A DNA stretch of 64,000 nt from assembly GCF_022807975.1 (NCBI RefSeq), contig NZ_CP094358.1, forward strand, positions 2,666,001 to 2,730,000. Direction: 5' to 3'. Below are positions 1 to 7,984 of this stretch, in pieces; position 1 is the first letter of the stretch; every line of letters begins with the position of its first letter. A program made the position numbers and the translations under genes. Source of the DNA: Abyssalbus ytuae (lineage in GTDB: Bacteria > Bacteroidota > Bacteroidia > Flavobacteriales > Flavobacteriaceae). The notes below the pieces were generated by a model. That model was not told the origin of the DNA and made no database searches. It saw nothing but the letters and a program-made list of their open reading frames with translations.

Positions 1-1
1 T

Positions 2-544
2 AAAAAACATTATGAAACCTATCTTGATCCTAAAATAAATAAGCAGGTGCCTTTTATGCCCGGGCTTCAATACCATGAAGGAATAGTTTTAAATCATATC
101 CAAACCGGCCAAAAAATCTTTTTAACCCATGGCCATCAGGCCGATTGGTGGAACTATCTTTTCTGGAGGTGGAGCCGGTTTATGGTAAGAGTGCTGTGGA
201 AACCTTTACAGGTAGTAGGAATTGCCGACCCCACAAGTCCGGCCAAAAATAATAAAGAACTTATAAAAATTGAACGACGTACCAAAAAATGGATTGCTAA
301 AAACAACAATCAGCTTACCATAGTGGGGCATACCCACCGGCCAAGATTTCCCGAACCCGGAGATTTGGCATTTTTTAATGACGGGAGTTGTGTTCATCCG
401 CGAAGTGTTACAGGTTTGGAAATTGAAAATGGCAGGATAACCCTTATTAAATGGTATACCGATATTACAGAGGAGGGTTACCTGAGAATAGTGCGTACAG
501 TACTGGAAGGACCACAAAAACTGGCAGACTACAAAACCGAATAA
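2..544 (+). CDS. Metallophosphoesterase (calcineurin-like), C-terminal part; 5' end outside the window
   Basis: The frame is open from base 2, so the gene begins left of the window and only the C-terminal ~180 residues are present; the GTG at 47 and ATG at 56 are internal. Two metal-binding segments are visible: THGHQ, and further on VGHTHRP, the GHxH signature of calcineurin-like phosphoesterases. The end (FNDGSCVHPR, then an IENG/IKWY segment) is typical of bacterial single-domain enzymes of this superfamily, some of which are called UDP-2,3-diacylglucosamine diphosphatase-like. The N-terminal metal ligands (DxH and GNHD) would lie outside the window, so the substrate cannot be judged. No signal peptide can be assessed. 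Confidence 0.8.
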   Translation, partial: KKHYETYLDPKINKQVPFMPGLQYHEGIVLNHIQTGQKIFLTHGHQADWWNYLFWRWSRFMVRVLWKPLQVVGIADPTSPAKNNKELIKIERRTKKWIAKNNNQLTIVGHTHRPRFPEPGDLAFFNDGSCVHPRSVTGLEIENGRITLIKWYTDITEEGYLRIVRTVLEGPQKLADYKTE

Positions 545-626
545 CATTCACAAATTATTTATTAAGCTTCATTCTATTTTGTAATTATTCTTAATTTTAG
601 AACAGCACTAACCAATATCTTAATAA

Positions 627-1379
627 ATGGCTTATTTAAAACCACCCTGGACCCGTTGGTTTAAATTTAACTGGCTGCTGGGTATGTTTTTTATTTTTTT
701 GTTCGGGATATCCCGTTTTATATTGGTTTTAGAAGCCAACAAGTCCGGTAATTTTAACTTTATCATTCCTTTTTTTATACTCATGTGGGTAGCTCCTTTT
801 GTTTTTTTAACAAAAACAGGAAGAACTGCTATCGGTATACGAAGATCCGGTAATTATAAATGGATTTTCTTTTCCTTTATCTCAGGTATTTTAATGTGTG
901 GTGTGGTTTTTTTTATCGGAAAATATCTTTATAATGAGTCTGATAACAATTGGTTCCTATATTTAGTGAAACCCTTTGAAACACTTCTTCCTTTAATTGA
1001 AACTGAAGCGTCAACCAGGCTGGCATGGTTTTTAATTTCAGCCTTAATTTCTATGGTTTTTAGTCCTGTAGGTGAAGAGATTTTATACAGGGGGCTTATA
1101 CATGACAGTTTTTCAATAAACACAGGCGACAGGCTTGCCTCTTATATTGACAGTTTGGCCTTTGCTATGGTACATTTGGCACATTTTGGAATTATTTACC
1201 GGTCAGGCAACTTTCAATTTTTACCTGTGCCGGCCGCCATATGGTTTATTTTAGTTTTTATTTCTTCTCAACTATTCTTTCTCTGTAAGAAAAAAACAGG
1301 GTCTTTAATCGGAGCCATAGTTTGTCATGCGGGTTTTAATCTTACCATGGTCTATTTTATTTTTTATCATATCTTGTAA
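627..1379 (+). CDS. CPBP family intramembrane metalloprotease
   Basis: This 250-aa polytopic membrane protein carries the three motifs of the CPBP (CAAX protease and bacteriocin-processing, Abi) family: EExxxR (E150, E151, R155), FxxxH (H183) and HxxxN (H234, N238). About six to seven hydrophobic segments are visible. In bacteria such proteins are intramembrane proteases of mostly unknown substrate; some give self-immunity to bacteriocins. It is followed 45 bp downstream by a DUF6090-type membrane protein on the same strand and may share a transcript with it. The ATG at 627 gives a sensible N-terminus. Family assignment is firm; the substrate is unknown. Confidence 0.88.
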   Translation: MAYLKPPWTRWFKFNWLLGMFFIFLFGISRFILVLEANKSGNFNFIIPFFILMWVAPFVFLTKTGRTAIGIRRSGNYKWIFFSFISGILMCGVVFFIGKYLYNESDNNWFLYLVKPFETLLPLIETEASTRLAWFLISALISMVFSPVGEEILYRGLIHDSFSINTGDRLASYIDSLAFAMVHLAHFGIIYRSGNFQFLPVPAAIWFILVFISSQLFFLCKKKTGSLIGAIVCHAGFNLTMVYFIFYHIL

Positions 1380-1424
1380 CATAATTAATCTTTTAATTAT
1401 CAGCTTTATATAAATGATACTTCT

Positions 1425-2021
1425 ATGCGGTTGCTCAAACATGGTACAAACTTTAACTGGAAATATGCACTGGGAGAAATTTTTTTGCTTTTTATTGGAA
1501 TTAATTTAGCTATCTGGTTTAATAATTATAATACCAACAGGCAGAATAAAAAATTCAAAAGAGTAGCTGTTAGTAAAATTCAGGAGGAAATAAAAAGGAA
1601 TCAGGCGGAGTTAGACAGCAGTTATGTAAATATTATTAAGGTACTTAAAGCATTTAAAAAAATAGAAAAATCTGAAGATGAGGTCTATTTCATAAAAGGG
1701 GAGTTTAACGAACTGACTAACTACATAAAGGATAATCCCGGATTTTTTTTAGTGGAAGATACTACGAGGTTAAAAAATAATGAGCTTGTTTATTACGGAG
1801 ATATCAATGTAATATTTGATATTCCGGAACTAAAAGATATAGCCTGGCAAACGACCAATTCTATTAATATATTGGACCTTATGGGCTATGAATGTCTTTA
1901 CCTGTTGGAGGATATGTATAACTTACAGCAAATGCTGGAAGATGAATTAAAAAATGCAACCCGGTATTTACAGAAAAAAGATTTTGAAGAATTTCAAAAC
2001 TCACTGGAATTTCTGATATAA
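1425..2021 (+). CDS. DUF6090-like single-pass membrane protein
   Basis: This 198-aa protein has a short basic N-terminus, one transmembrane helix at about residues 17-34 (ALGEIFLLFIGINLAIWF), and then a charged, mostly helical, probably coiled-coil region. The pattern of a helix ending in IGINLAIWFNN followed by a KxxxE-rich helix is recurrent in flavobacterial DUF6090 proteins. The function of the family is unknown to me. It follows the CPBP protease on the same strand. The assignment rests on overall pattern recognition, not on catalytic residues. Confidence 0.65.
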   Translation: MRLLKHGTNFNWKYALGEIFLLFIGINLAIWFNNYNTNRQNKKFKRVAVSKIQEEIKRNQAELDSSYVNIIKVLKAFKKIEKSEDEVYFIKGEFNELTNYIKDNPGFFLVEDTTRLKNNELVYYGDINVIFDIPELKDIAWQTTNSINILDLMGYECLYLLEDMYNLQQMLEDELKNATRYLQKKDFEEFQNSLEFLI

Positions 2022-2089
2022 TATGAAACTCAATTAAAAAAAGGCTACGAACATACCTTAAAAGGTATAGTCCAATGTAAATAGAGTGA

Positions 2090-2299
2090 TTATCCTTTTT
2101 TCAGGAACTGGGTTTTAAGCACAAAGGTACTTTTCCCCACACGGCATTCTACATGATCTTCATCATCAGTAAGTCTTATGTTTTTTATAGTGGTACCTCT
2201 TTTAAGGGTAGTAGAAGTTCCTTTAACTTTTAAATCTTTTGTTACTTTAACCGAATCTCCGTCATTTAAAATGTTTCCAACACTGTCTTTAACCTCCAT
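2090..2299 (-). CDS. Small PhnA/YjdM C-terminal domain protein
   Basis: This protein of 69 aa corresponds to the C-terminal beta-rich domain of the PhnA/YjdM family (VKDSVGNILNDGDSV, then VKVTKDLKVKGTS). The zinc-ribbon N-terminus of full-length YjdM is absent. I place the start at the ATG at 2299. A TTG 18 bp upstream in frame is possible, but the -7 element TATTTTTG at 2333-2326 would put the transcription start about there, leaving the ATG as the natural start. Despite the old name, the family has no proven role in phosphonate breakdown. The gene is monocistronic and converges with the DUF6090 gene. Confidence 0.75.
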   Translation of the reverse strand: MEVKDSVGNILNDGDSVKVTKDLKVKGTSTTLKRGTTIKNIRLTDDEDHVECRVGKSTFVLKTQFLKKG

Positions 2300-2325
2300 T
2301 AGTTTATTTTTATACAATTTTCAGC

Positions 2326-2333
2326 CAAAAATA
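2326..2333 (-). promoter_or_regulatory. Putative -7 element of the PhnA-C gene
   Basis: On the minus strand this reads TATTTTTG, matching the Bacteroidota sigma consensus TAnnTTTG. It lies about 27 bp before the ATG at 2299 and supports that start. No convincing -33 TTG was found. Confidence 0.45.
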
Positions 2334-2364
2334 CTCTTATTTTTAAAAGGGTGAAATAAAGTTT

Positions 2365-3933
2365 CTATTTTGTTACATTATCTGTATTATAAAAGCCTCC
2401 CCTGTTTTCTTTTCTTTTTTGAGATTGTGTAATAATTAAATAAGCTACATTTACCATATTTCTTAATTCACATAATTGTGGTGAAAGAACAGAGCTATTG
2501 TAAAGTTCTTTCGTTTCCCGGTAGATAACTTCAAGTCTTTGCAAAGCAATTTTCAGGCGTTCATTGGAGCGGACAATGCCCACAAAATCACTCATTATTT
2601 TTTGTAGTTCTTTACGGTTGTGCTTGATAATTATTTTTTCTTTGGGTTCTACTGTTCCTTCGCTATCCCATTCGGGGATATTTTCGGGCAAATTAACCCT
2701 GTTTATTTGTTTTACCGCATCTTTGCTTATTTCGTCACCAAAAACAAGGGCCTCCAATAAAGAATTTGAAGCCAGTCTGTTGGCTCCATGCAGTCCTGTC
2801 CTGCTACACTCACCACAGGCATATAAATTTTTTATGGAGGTTTTACCTTTCATATCAACCTCAATCCCGCCACACAAATAATGCTGTGCGGGTACAATGG
2901 GTATATAATCTTTGGCAATATCTACACCCACGCTCAAACATTTATTATAAATATTAGGAAAATGATTCTTAAACTTATTTAAATCAAGATGTGTACAATC
3001 TAAAAAAACAAAGTCATCGCCACTGCTTACCAACTCACTATCAATAGCACGAGCCACAATATCCCGGGGAGCCAGGTCTTTTTGTGAATGGTAACGTTCC
3101 ATAAAAACTTCTCCCCGCTGATTGCGGAGAACTGCACCAAATCCTCTTACTGCTTCCGATATTAAAAAAGAAGGACTCTCTTTTGGGTTATATAATGCCG
3201 TGGGATGAAACTGGATAAATTCCATGTCTGTAATCCTGGCTTTGGCACGGTAAGCTAAACCTATTCCGTCACCTGTGGCCACAGCAGGATTGGTGGTATT
3301 AGCATATACCTGTCCTATTCCGCCGGCAGCCAGCATGGTAAGTTTAGACTCAATTTTAAGTATTTCGCCTGTTTGTTTATTTTGAACATAGGCCCCGAAA
3401 CAGGTTCTCTCAGATGTAGATGAAGTATCGATGTTTGGTAAATGATGCTCGGTAATCAGGTCTATTGCATAATGACGGGATAATATTAGAATGTTGGGAA
3501 TTTGCCCGGCTTTTTCAACAAGTGTTTTAAGCACTTCATAGCCTGATACATCCCTGTGATGTACTATCCTGTAAGCCGAATGTCCACCTTCTTTTCCTAA
3601 ATCCAGGTTGCCGTTTGAAGCGGTGTCAAATTCTGCCCCGAACTTAATAAGTTCTTTTAAACGCTCAGGCCCTTTTGTAACTACCAGCTTAACTACTTCC
3701 GGGTCGCATAACCCGTCGCCCGCCACAAGGGTATCTTTTATATGATCTTCAAAAGAATCTTTTTTATCCCATACTATGGCAATACCTCCCTGGGCATACC
3801 TGGTATTAGATTCCATAATGTCATCTTTCGTAATTACTGTTATTGTATGCTCAGGAGATTTTACGGCGGTTTTTATGGCAAAACTCAATCCTGCCACTCC
3901 GCCGCCTATAACAAGGTAATCGGTTTTAATCAT
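2365..3933 (-). CDS. nadB: L-aspartate oxidase
   Basis: This 522-aa flavoprotein oxidises L-aspartate to iminoaspartate, the first step of de novo NAD synthesis. The N-terminal FAD-binding motif GGGVAGL is at residues 10-16, followed by RYAQGGIA (45-52). HRDVSGYE, FHPTALY and the late LYACGE...GLHGANRLASNS segment are all diagnostic of NadB against the related fumarate reductases. The C-terminal ~100 residues form the usual helical domain. Length agrees with the family (about 530). Its ATG directly abuts the stop of nadA (TAAATG), so the two genes are translationally coupled; iminoaspartate passes straight to NadA. Confidence 0.96.
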   Translation of the reverse strand: MIKTDYLVIGGGVAGLSFAIKTAVKSPEHTITVITKDDIMESNTRYAQGGIAIVWDKKDSFEDHIKDTLVAGDGLCDPEVVKLVVTKGPERLKELIKFGAEFDTASNGNLDLGKEGGHSAYRIVHHRDVSGYEVLKTLVEKAGQIPNILILSRHYAIDLITEHHLPNIDTSSTSERTCFGAYVQNKQTGEILKIESKLTMLAAGGIGQVYANTTNPAVATGDGIGLAYRAKARITDMEFIQFHPTALYNPKESPSFLISEAVRGFGAVLRNQRGEVFMERYHSQKDLAPRDIVARAIDSELVSSGDDFVFLDCTHLDLNKFKNHFPNIYNKCLSVGVDIAKDYIPIVPAQHYLCGGIEVDMKGKTSIKNLYACGECSRTGLHGANRLASNSLLEALVFGDEISKDAVKQINRVNLPENIPEWDSEGTVEPKEKIIIKHNRKELQKIMSDFVGIVRSNERLKIALQRLEVIYRETKELYNSSVLSPQLCELRNMVNVAYLIITQSQKRKENRGGFYNTDNVTK

Positions 3934-4869
3934 TTAGGCTGCAGATATGTCTAACATTTTTTTTATGGGCAAATATGCCTTTTCTATCAATTCTTTGGAA
4001 AGTTTTAACTCCGGTGTTTCATTTTTTATACATCTGTATAATTTTTCCATGGTATTCATTTTCATAAAGTGACACTCGGCACAGGCACATGTATTATCTT
4101 CTTTAGAAGGTGCAGGTATTAATACCTTATCCGGATTATCACTACTCATTTTATGAAGAATACCTGCCTCGGTGGCTACAATAAACTCTTTCTCTTTGCT
4201 GTTTTTTACATAGTTTAATAATCCTGTGGTGGATCCAATGTATGAAGCCGTTTTTAAAATATGGTCTTCGGATTCCGGATGTGCAACAATAACAGCTTCA
4301 GGATGTTTTTGCTTCAAGGTAATTAGCTTATCCATAGAAAAGGCTTCGTGTACCACACAGGCTCCATTCCATAAAACCATATCCCTGCCTGTTTCTTTCA
4401 TTACAAATCTTCCAAGATTTTTATCAGGAGCAAAAATTATTTTTTGTTCCTTTGGAAGTGAATTAACAATTTTCACTGCATTTGAAGAGGTACAGATTAT
4501 ATCACTTAATGCTTTCACCTCTGCACTACAATTAATATATGTTATAACCTTATAACCGGGGTGTGCCTCAATAAACTTTTTAAATTCGCTTACAGGTGTA
4601 GCATCGGCCAGAGAACAACCTGCATCCAGGTCAGGTAGGAGTACTTTTTTATCAGGGTTTAAAATTTTTGCCGTTTCAGACATAAAATGTACACCGGCAA
4701 AAACGATCATTTCCGCATTGGTTTCTGCCGCTTTTTTAGATAAACCTAAACTATCACCTACATAATCTGCAATATCCTGTATCGCCGCTTCCTGATAGAA
4801 ATGTGCCAGTATTACAGCATTTTTTTCTTTTTTAAGTTTTTTTATTTCTTCTATATAATCAATGGTCAT
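3934..4869 (-). CDS. nadA: Quinolinate synthase (4Fe-4S)
   Basis: This 311-aa enzyme condenses iminoaspartate with dihydroxyacetone phosphate to quinolinate. The family's three cluster cysteines are present: C85 (DAGCSLAD), C171 (GACVVHEAF) and the C-terminal CACAEC group (C261, C263, C266) followed by MKMNT. Other family motifs seen are AHFYQ at the N-terminus and AHPE at 196-199. It is the first gene of a nadA-nadB operon with zero spacing. A -7 element and a palindrome lie upstream and may regulate the pair. No nadC lies in the window. Confidence 0.97.
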   Translation of the reverse strand: MTIDYIEEIKKLKKEKNAVILAHFYQEAAIQDIADYVGDSLGLSKKAAETNAEMIVFAGVHFMSETAKILNPDKKVLLPDLDAGCSLADATPVSEFKKFIEAHPGYKVITYINCSAEVKALSDIICTSSNAVKIVNSLPKEQKIIFAPDKNLGRFVMKETGRDMVLWNGACVVHEAFSMDKLITLKQKHPEAVIVAHPESEDHILKTASYIGSTTGLLNYVKNSKEKEFIVATEAGILHKMSSDNPDKVLIPAPSKEDNTCACAECHFMKMNTMEKLYRCIKNETPELKLSKELIEKAYLPIKKMLDISAA

Positions 4870-4913
4870 TTATCTTTTTGTAAAAAAATTCCGGAATAAA
4901 ATATCCCCAAGGA

Positions 4914-4921
4914 CAAAGGTA
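4914..4921 (-). promoter_or_regulatory. Putative -7 element of nadA-nadB
   Basis: The minus strand reads TACCTTTG, a match to TAnnTTTG, about 45 bp before the nadA ATG. A TTG lies only 13 bp upstream of it (4937-4935), shorter than the usual ~19-21 bp spacing, so the -33 element is uncertain. Confidence 0.45.
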
Positions 4922-4941
4922 TAAGTTGTATTTCCAATGGG

Positions 4942-4959
4942 ACATGACATTTATCATGT
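4942..4959. promoter_or_regulatory. Palindrome upstream of nadAB, possible operator
   Basis: ACATGA (4942-4947) and TCATGT (4954-4959) form a perfect inverted repeat with a 6-bp spacer. It sits just upstream of the proposed -7 element, where a repressor would cover the -33 region. No NAD-regulator gene is in the window, so the cognate protein is unknown. The operator role is inference from position and symmetry. Confidence 0.35.
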
Positions 4960-5090
4960 AAATATTTTTGATTTTAAACCACGGCTTTCAGACCTTTAAT
5001 AACTTAAACATGAAGTAAAAACTTTAAGTTCTTAACACCTTGCTATCACTGCTAAATTGTTCTGCATCTTAGCATTAATTAATTAGAAAC

Positions 5091-6893
5091 ATGACAAATA
5101 CTCATTCTTTTCATATTCCTGTAATGGGAATTGCGTTTACAATTGACACACCTCTTAAAGTTTCACAATACGGAATAGATTCTGTTATCTCTTTAGTGGA
5201 TGATATTCTAATTGAAAAACTGAGGAAGTTTTATTGTGTCAAGTATAGTTTTCCTTATACTGAAATTTCTGAAAAAATTGCAGATTTCAGGGCGAAGAGA
5301 ATTACCTCTTATCTGAATCTTATAAATAAACTTGCAGAAAAAAAGTTCGAAGAATTTAAAAATGCGGCTATTAATGAAACCGGAAAACTGAAGGAGTATT
5401 TTGATCTGTTGCCAGATAATTCAAAACTTAAAGAGGAATTTAATAATTTAACTTCTAAGTTTATAAATATAGATGAAATAAAAAACTGGGTTAAGGAAAA
5501 CCTGACAATGGGTAGTATAGATGTTAATATTATGACTAAGGTTGATAAAGACAATTATCTTAATGATGAAAAGCTACCTGTAGAATATAACGATGCTCAT
5601 GCCGCACTAAGAGGTTATGCAAACAGTAATTTAAAATCTTCCGTCATATTATCGGCCGGAATGAACCCCCGGTTATATAGTTATATAGAACAATTCCCAG
5701 ATTTTTACCCTGATGAAAACGGAGAAATAAGAAAGAAAATTATTTTAAAAGTGAGTGATTACCGATCGGCTTTAATTCAAGGCAAATTCCTGGCAAAAAA
5801 GGGGTTGTGGGTATCAGAATACAGGGTTGAATCCGGATTAAATTGTGGAGGTCATGCATTTGCTACTGACGGATATTTACTCGGGCCTATCTTGGCGGAA
5901 TTCAGGGATAACAAGGAAAAACTAATTGAAGAAGTTTATGAAATTTTAAAGCAGTCCCTTTTACACAAAAGCAGGGTCGTGCCCAAAAATAAACTTCCTT
6001 TAAACATAAGTGCCCAAGGTGGTGTAGGAACTCATGAAGAGCATGAATTTTTATTAGACCACTACAAGTTAGATTCGGTAGGATGGGGCACTCCTTTTCT
6101 TTTGGTTTCTGAAGCGACAACAGTTGACGATGCCACCTTAGAAAAATTAACGGCAGCTAAAGAAAGTGATCTGTATTTAAGTAATATATCTCCACTGGGG
6201 GTTCCTTTTAACAATATGAAAGGTAATACACAGGATACTTATAAACTGGCTAAAATAGCCAAAGGAAACCCTGGTAGTGCCTGCTCAAAAAAATATGTGG
6301 CGTTAAACACTGAATTGACTGAAAGAGCCATTTGTACTGCCTCAAGAAAATACCAGTTTTTAAAGCTGAAAGAGTTAAATGAAAAACAACTTCCGTTCGA
6401 GCAATACCAGGCCGAATTTGATAAAATTGTTGAAAAGTCCTGTATATGTGTGGGGTTGGGAACCTCTGCCTTGTTAAAATATAACCTTGATATTAAAAAA
6501 GGAGGAGATGGTGTTTCTGTTTGTCCCGGACCTAATCTCGCCTATTTTTCAAGGAAAATATCCCTGAAGGAAATGATAGACCACATTAACGGTAAGATTA
6601 ATGTAATTACCAGAACTGACAGACCGAATATGTTTGTTAAAGAACTCTCTCTTTACATTGAATATCTGAAAAACCAAATTCTTGAAACCACTAACAATAT
6701 AACCACCAAACAAAAAAACTATCTTTCAAAATTTGCCAAAAACCTTTGTGAAGGGATTAATTATTATCAAAATTTATTTAATAATATGGCAAAAGAGAGT
6801 TTTGAAGAAATTAAATCCGGGGTTTTAAACGATCTGGAAAACAACCGGCAAGCTCTTAGATTACTTACAATAGAAATTGAAAAATTGAACTAA
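5091..6893 (+). CDS. Conserved-looking 600-aa protein of unknown function with six conserved-looking cysteines
   Basis: I do not recognise a characterised family. The protein is soluble, with no signal peptide or membrane helix. An N-terminal ~150 residues is helical and charged. A central part holds GLNCGGHAF (C252), a short GVGTHEEHEF segment and SVGWGTPFLLV. Further cysteines cluster later: GSACSKK (C398), AICTAS (C415), SCICVGLGTS (C451, C453) and SVCPGPN (C478). The C-terminal ~100 residues are again helical. The glycine-rich motifs and cysteine clusters suggest a cofactor-binding, possibly Fe-S or flavin, oxidoreductase fold, but this is inference. It stands alone, converging with the repeat-bounded MntA/HepT insert; its stop is 9 bp before the left repeat. 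Confidence 0.75.
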   Translation: MTNTHSFHIPVMGIAFTIDTPLKVSQYGIDSVISLVDDILIEKLRKFYCVKYSFPYTEISEKIADFRAKRITSYLNLINKLAEKKFEEFKNAAINETGKLKEYFDLLPDNSKLKEEFNNLTSKFINIDEIKNWVKENLTMGSIDVNIMTKVDKDNYLNDEKLPVEYNDAHAALRGYANSNLKSSVILSAGMNPRLYSYIEQFPDFYPDENGEIRKKIILKVSDYRSALIQGKFLAKKGLWVSEYRVESGLNCGGHAFATDGYLLGPILAEFRDNKEKLIEEVYEILKQSLLHKSRVVPKNKLPLNISAQGGVGTHEEHEFLLDHYKLDSVGWGTPFLLVSEATTVDDATLEKLTAAKESDLYLSNISPLGVPFNNMKGNTQDTYKLAKIAKGNPGSACSKKYVALNTELTERAICTASRKYQFLKLKELNEKQLPFEQYQAEFDKIVEKSCICVGLGTSALLKYNLDIKKGGDGVSVCPGPNLAYFSRKISLKEMIDHINGKINVITRTDRPNMFVKELSLYIEYLKNQILETTNNITTKQKNYLSKFAKNLCEGINYYQNLFNNMAKESFEEIKSGVLNDLENNRQALRLLTIEIEKLN

Positions 6894-6902
6894 ACTACTA
6901 TG

Positions 6903-7005
6903 GATTAAAACTCTATCCCGTCCCGGATACACGAATAATTTTCAGAAAAATGTATTAACTCCCTTTTTCGGTGTGCTTTGCTAATAAAAGGGTATTAATA
7001 TTGGT
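6903..7005 (+). repeat. Left copy of 103-bp direct repeat bounding mntA-hepT
   Basis: It matches 7882-7984 with two mismatches (6911 and 6913); 6914-7005 is an exact 92-bp match. Read on the minus strand it contains the last 16 codons and stop of the spermidine synthase-like gene plus downstream DNA, so it is a detached duplicate of that gene's 3' end. The offset between copies is 979 bp. Confidence 0.95.
6955..7005 (-). pseudogene. Orphan 3'-end fragment of the spermidine synthase-like gene
   Basis: The fragment contains the same stop codon (6955-6957) and the same 16 codons as the 3' end of the intact gene at 7934-8587. Beyond 7005 the sequence diverges and no longer codes for the protein. 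It is a by-product of the event that placed mntA-hepT here. Confidence 0.85.
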
Positions 7006-7045
7006 GTGCCAGGCATCAGTGCGGTGTAAAATATCCACTCTATGA

Positions 7046-7071
7046 TAAATTTGAAAAAATGACTAAATTTG
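7046..7071 (+). promoter_or_regulatory. Twin -7-like elements before mntA
   Basis: TAAATTTG occurs at 7046-7053 and again at 7064-7071, both matching TAnnTTTG and each followed by GAA. The ATG is at 7076. The upstream copy would give a short leader; the downstream one would give a nearly leaderless transcript. The repeated sequence could also be a regulator-binding site. Confidence 0.4.
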
Positions 7072-7075
7072 AATT

Positions 7076-7366
7076 ATGAAGTCATTACAGGAAATAAAAT
7101 CCATGCTGGAAAGTCATAGGCAACATTTGTTTGCCGATTATCCTATTAAGTCTATGGCTATTTTTGGTTCTTATTCCAGGAAAAACCAAAATGATGATAG
7201 TGATTTAGATATTCTTGTTGAGTTTAATGATAAAATTGGTATTCGATTTATTGATTTAGCTGATGAGATTGAAACTATAACAGGGGTCAAAGTAGATTTA
7301 GTTTCAAAAAATGGAATAAAAGATAAATACTTCCAAACTATAAATTCAGATTTGATATATGTCTAA
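7076..7366 (+). CDS. mntA: MntA-type nucleotidyltransferase antitoxin
   Basis: This 96-aa minimal nucleotidyltransferase shows the signature GSYSR (31-35) followed by SDLD (D43, D45) with a third acidic position expected at VKVDLVS. In characterised HepT/MntA systems this protein neutralises the HEPN toxin by adding AMP to a tyrosine next to the toxin's active site. The stop overlaps the start of hepT by 8 bp, the expected tight coupling. The pair lies inside a 979-bp insert bounded by a 103-bp direct repeat. The family call is firm; the AMPylation role is by homology. Confidence 0.9.
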   Translation: MKSLQEIKSMLESHRQHLFADYPIKSMAIFGSYSRKNQNDDSDLDILVEFNDKIGIRFIDLADEIETITGVKVDLVSKNGIKDKYFQTINSDLIYV

Positions 7367-7709
7367 ACGTGATATCTTGCTATTACTTGATGATATGCTT
7401 GATGCAGGCAGGAAGATATTGAAATACACGGAAGGGCATGATTTCGATTCTTTTAACTCTGATGATAAGACTGTTGATGCTGTTGTAAGGAATTTTGAAA
7501 TAATTGGTGAAGCTGCCAATAGAATTGATCCTGATTTTCGTACTCTACATCCGGAAATTGAATGGAACCGAGTTCGCGGATTTAGAAATAGAATCGTTCA
7601 TGAGTATTTTGGAATTGATAATAGGATTGTATGGTCAATTATTGAAGGGTATTTAATTGAACTTATGAATTGGATTGAAAAATTAATTGAAGATAAGAAA
7701 ATAACATAG
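7359..7709 (+). CDS. hepT: HepT-type HEPN ribonuclease toxin
   Basis: This 116-aa helical protein carries the HEPN motif Rx4HxY as RNRIVHEY (R76, H81, Y83). The family's toxins are metal-independent RNases, and Y83 corresponds by position to the tyrosine that MntA-type partners AMPylate. The surrounding IIGEAANRI and RGFRNRIVHEY segments are typical of the DUF86/HepT family. It overlaps mntA by 8 bp and forms a two-gene toxin-antitoxin operon. All motif residues are intact, so the toxin appears functional. Confidence 0.93.
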   Translation: MSKRDILLLLDDMLDAGRKILKYTEGHDFDSFNSDDKTVDAVVRNFEIIGEAANRIDPDFRTLHPEIEWNRVRGFRNRIVHEYFGIDNRIVWSIIEGYLIELMNWIEKLIEDKKIT

Positions 7710-7748
7710 TCCTTACATAGTTTAAAAACATTCTGCGTGAAATTGGTA

Positions 7749-7853
7749 ATGTTAACGACAAAACTAATTAATAAACAATCAGGGTACCAGGATGGAAAAG
7801 CGCGTAATGATTTCTTACGTCAATCTATCAGGGCTATGGCATCCCAAAATTGA
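7749..7853 (+). other. Short open frame between hepT and the right repeat, possible gene remnant
   Basis: An ATG-started frame encodes 34 residues with a polar, basic, protein-like composition (it contains SGYQDGKARND and IRAMASQN). I do not recognise it. It lies in the insert, outside hepT, and could be the tail of a gene carried with the module or a chance frame. Confidence 0.25.
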
Positions 7854-7881
7854 GGCTAAATAATTTTGTTTAAGCTATATA

Positions 7882-7984
7882 GATTAAAAATATATCCCGT
7901 CCCGGATACACGAATAATTTTCAGAAAAATGTATTAACTCCCTTTTTCGGTGTGCTTTGCTAATAAAAGGGTATTAATATTGGT
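7882..7984 (+). repeat. Right copy of 103-bp direct repeat bounding mntA-hepT
   Basis: This is the second copy of 6903-7005, with two mismatches near its left end. It includes the functional 3' end (stop and last 16 codons) of the intact minus-strand gene 7934-8587. Confidence 0.95.

Noticed and set aside
7076-7709. Restriction-modification or abortive infection operon
   Set aside because: Only the two MntA/HepT genes are present, with no nuclease or methylase partner; a defence role is possible but not shown.
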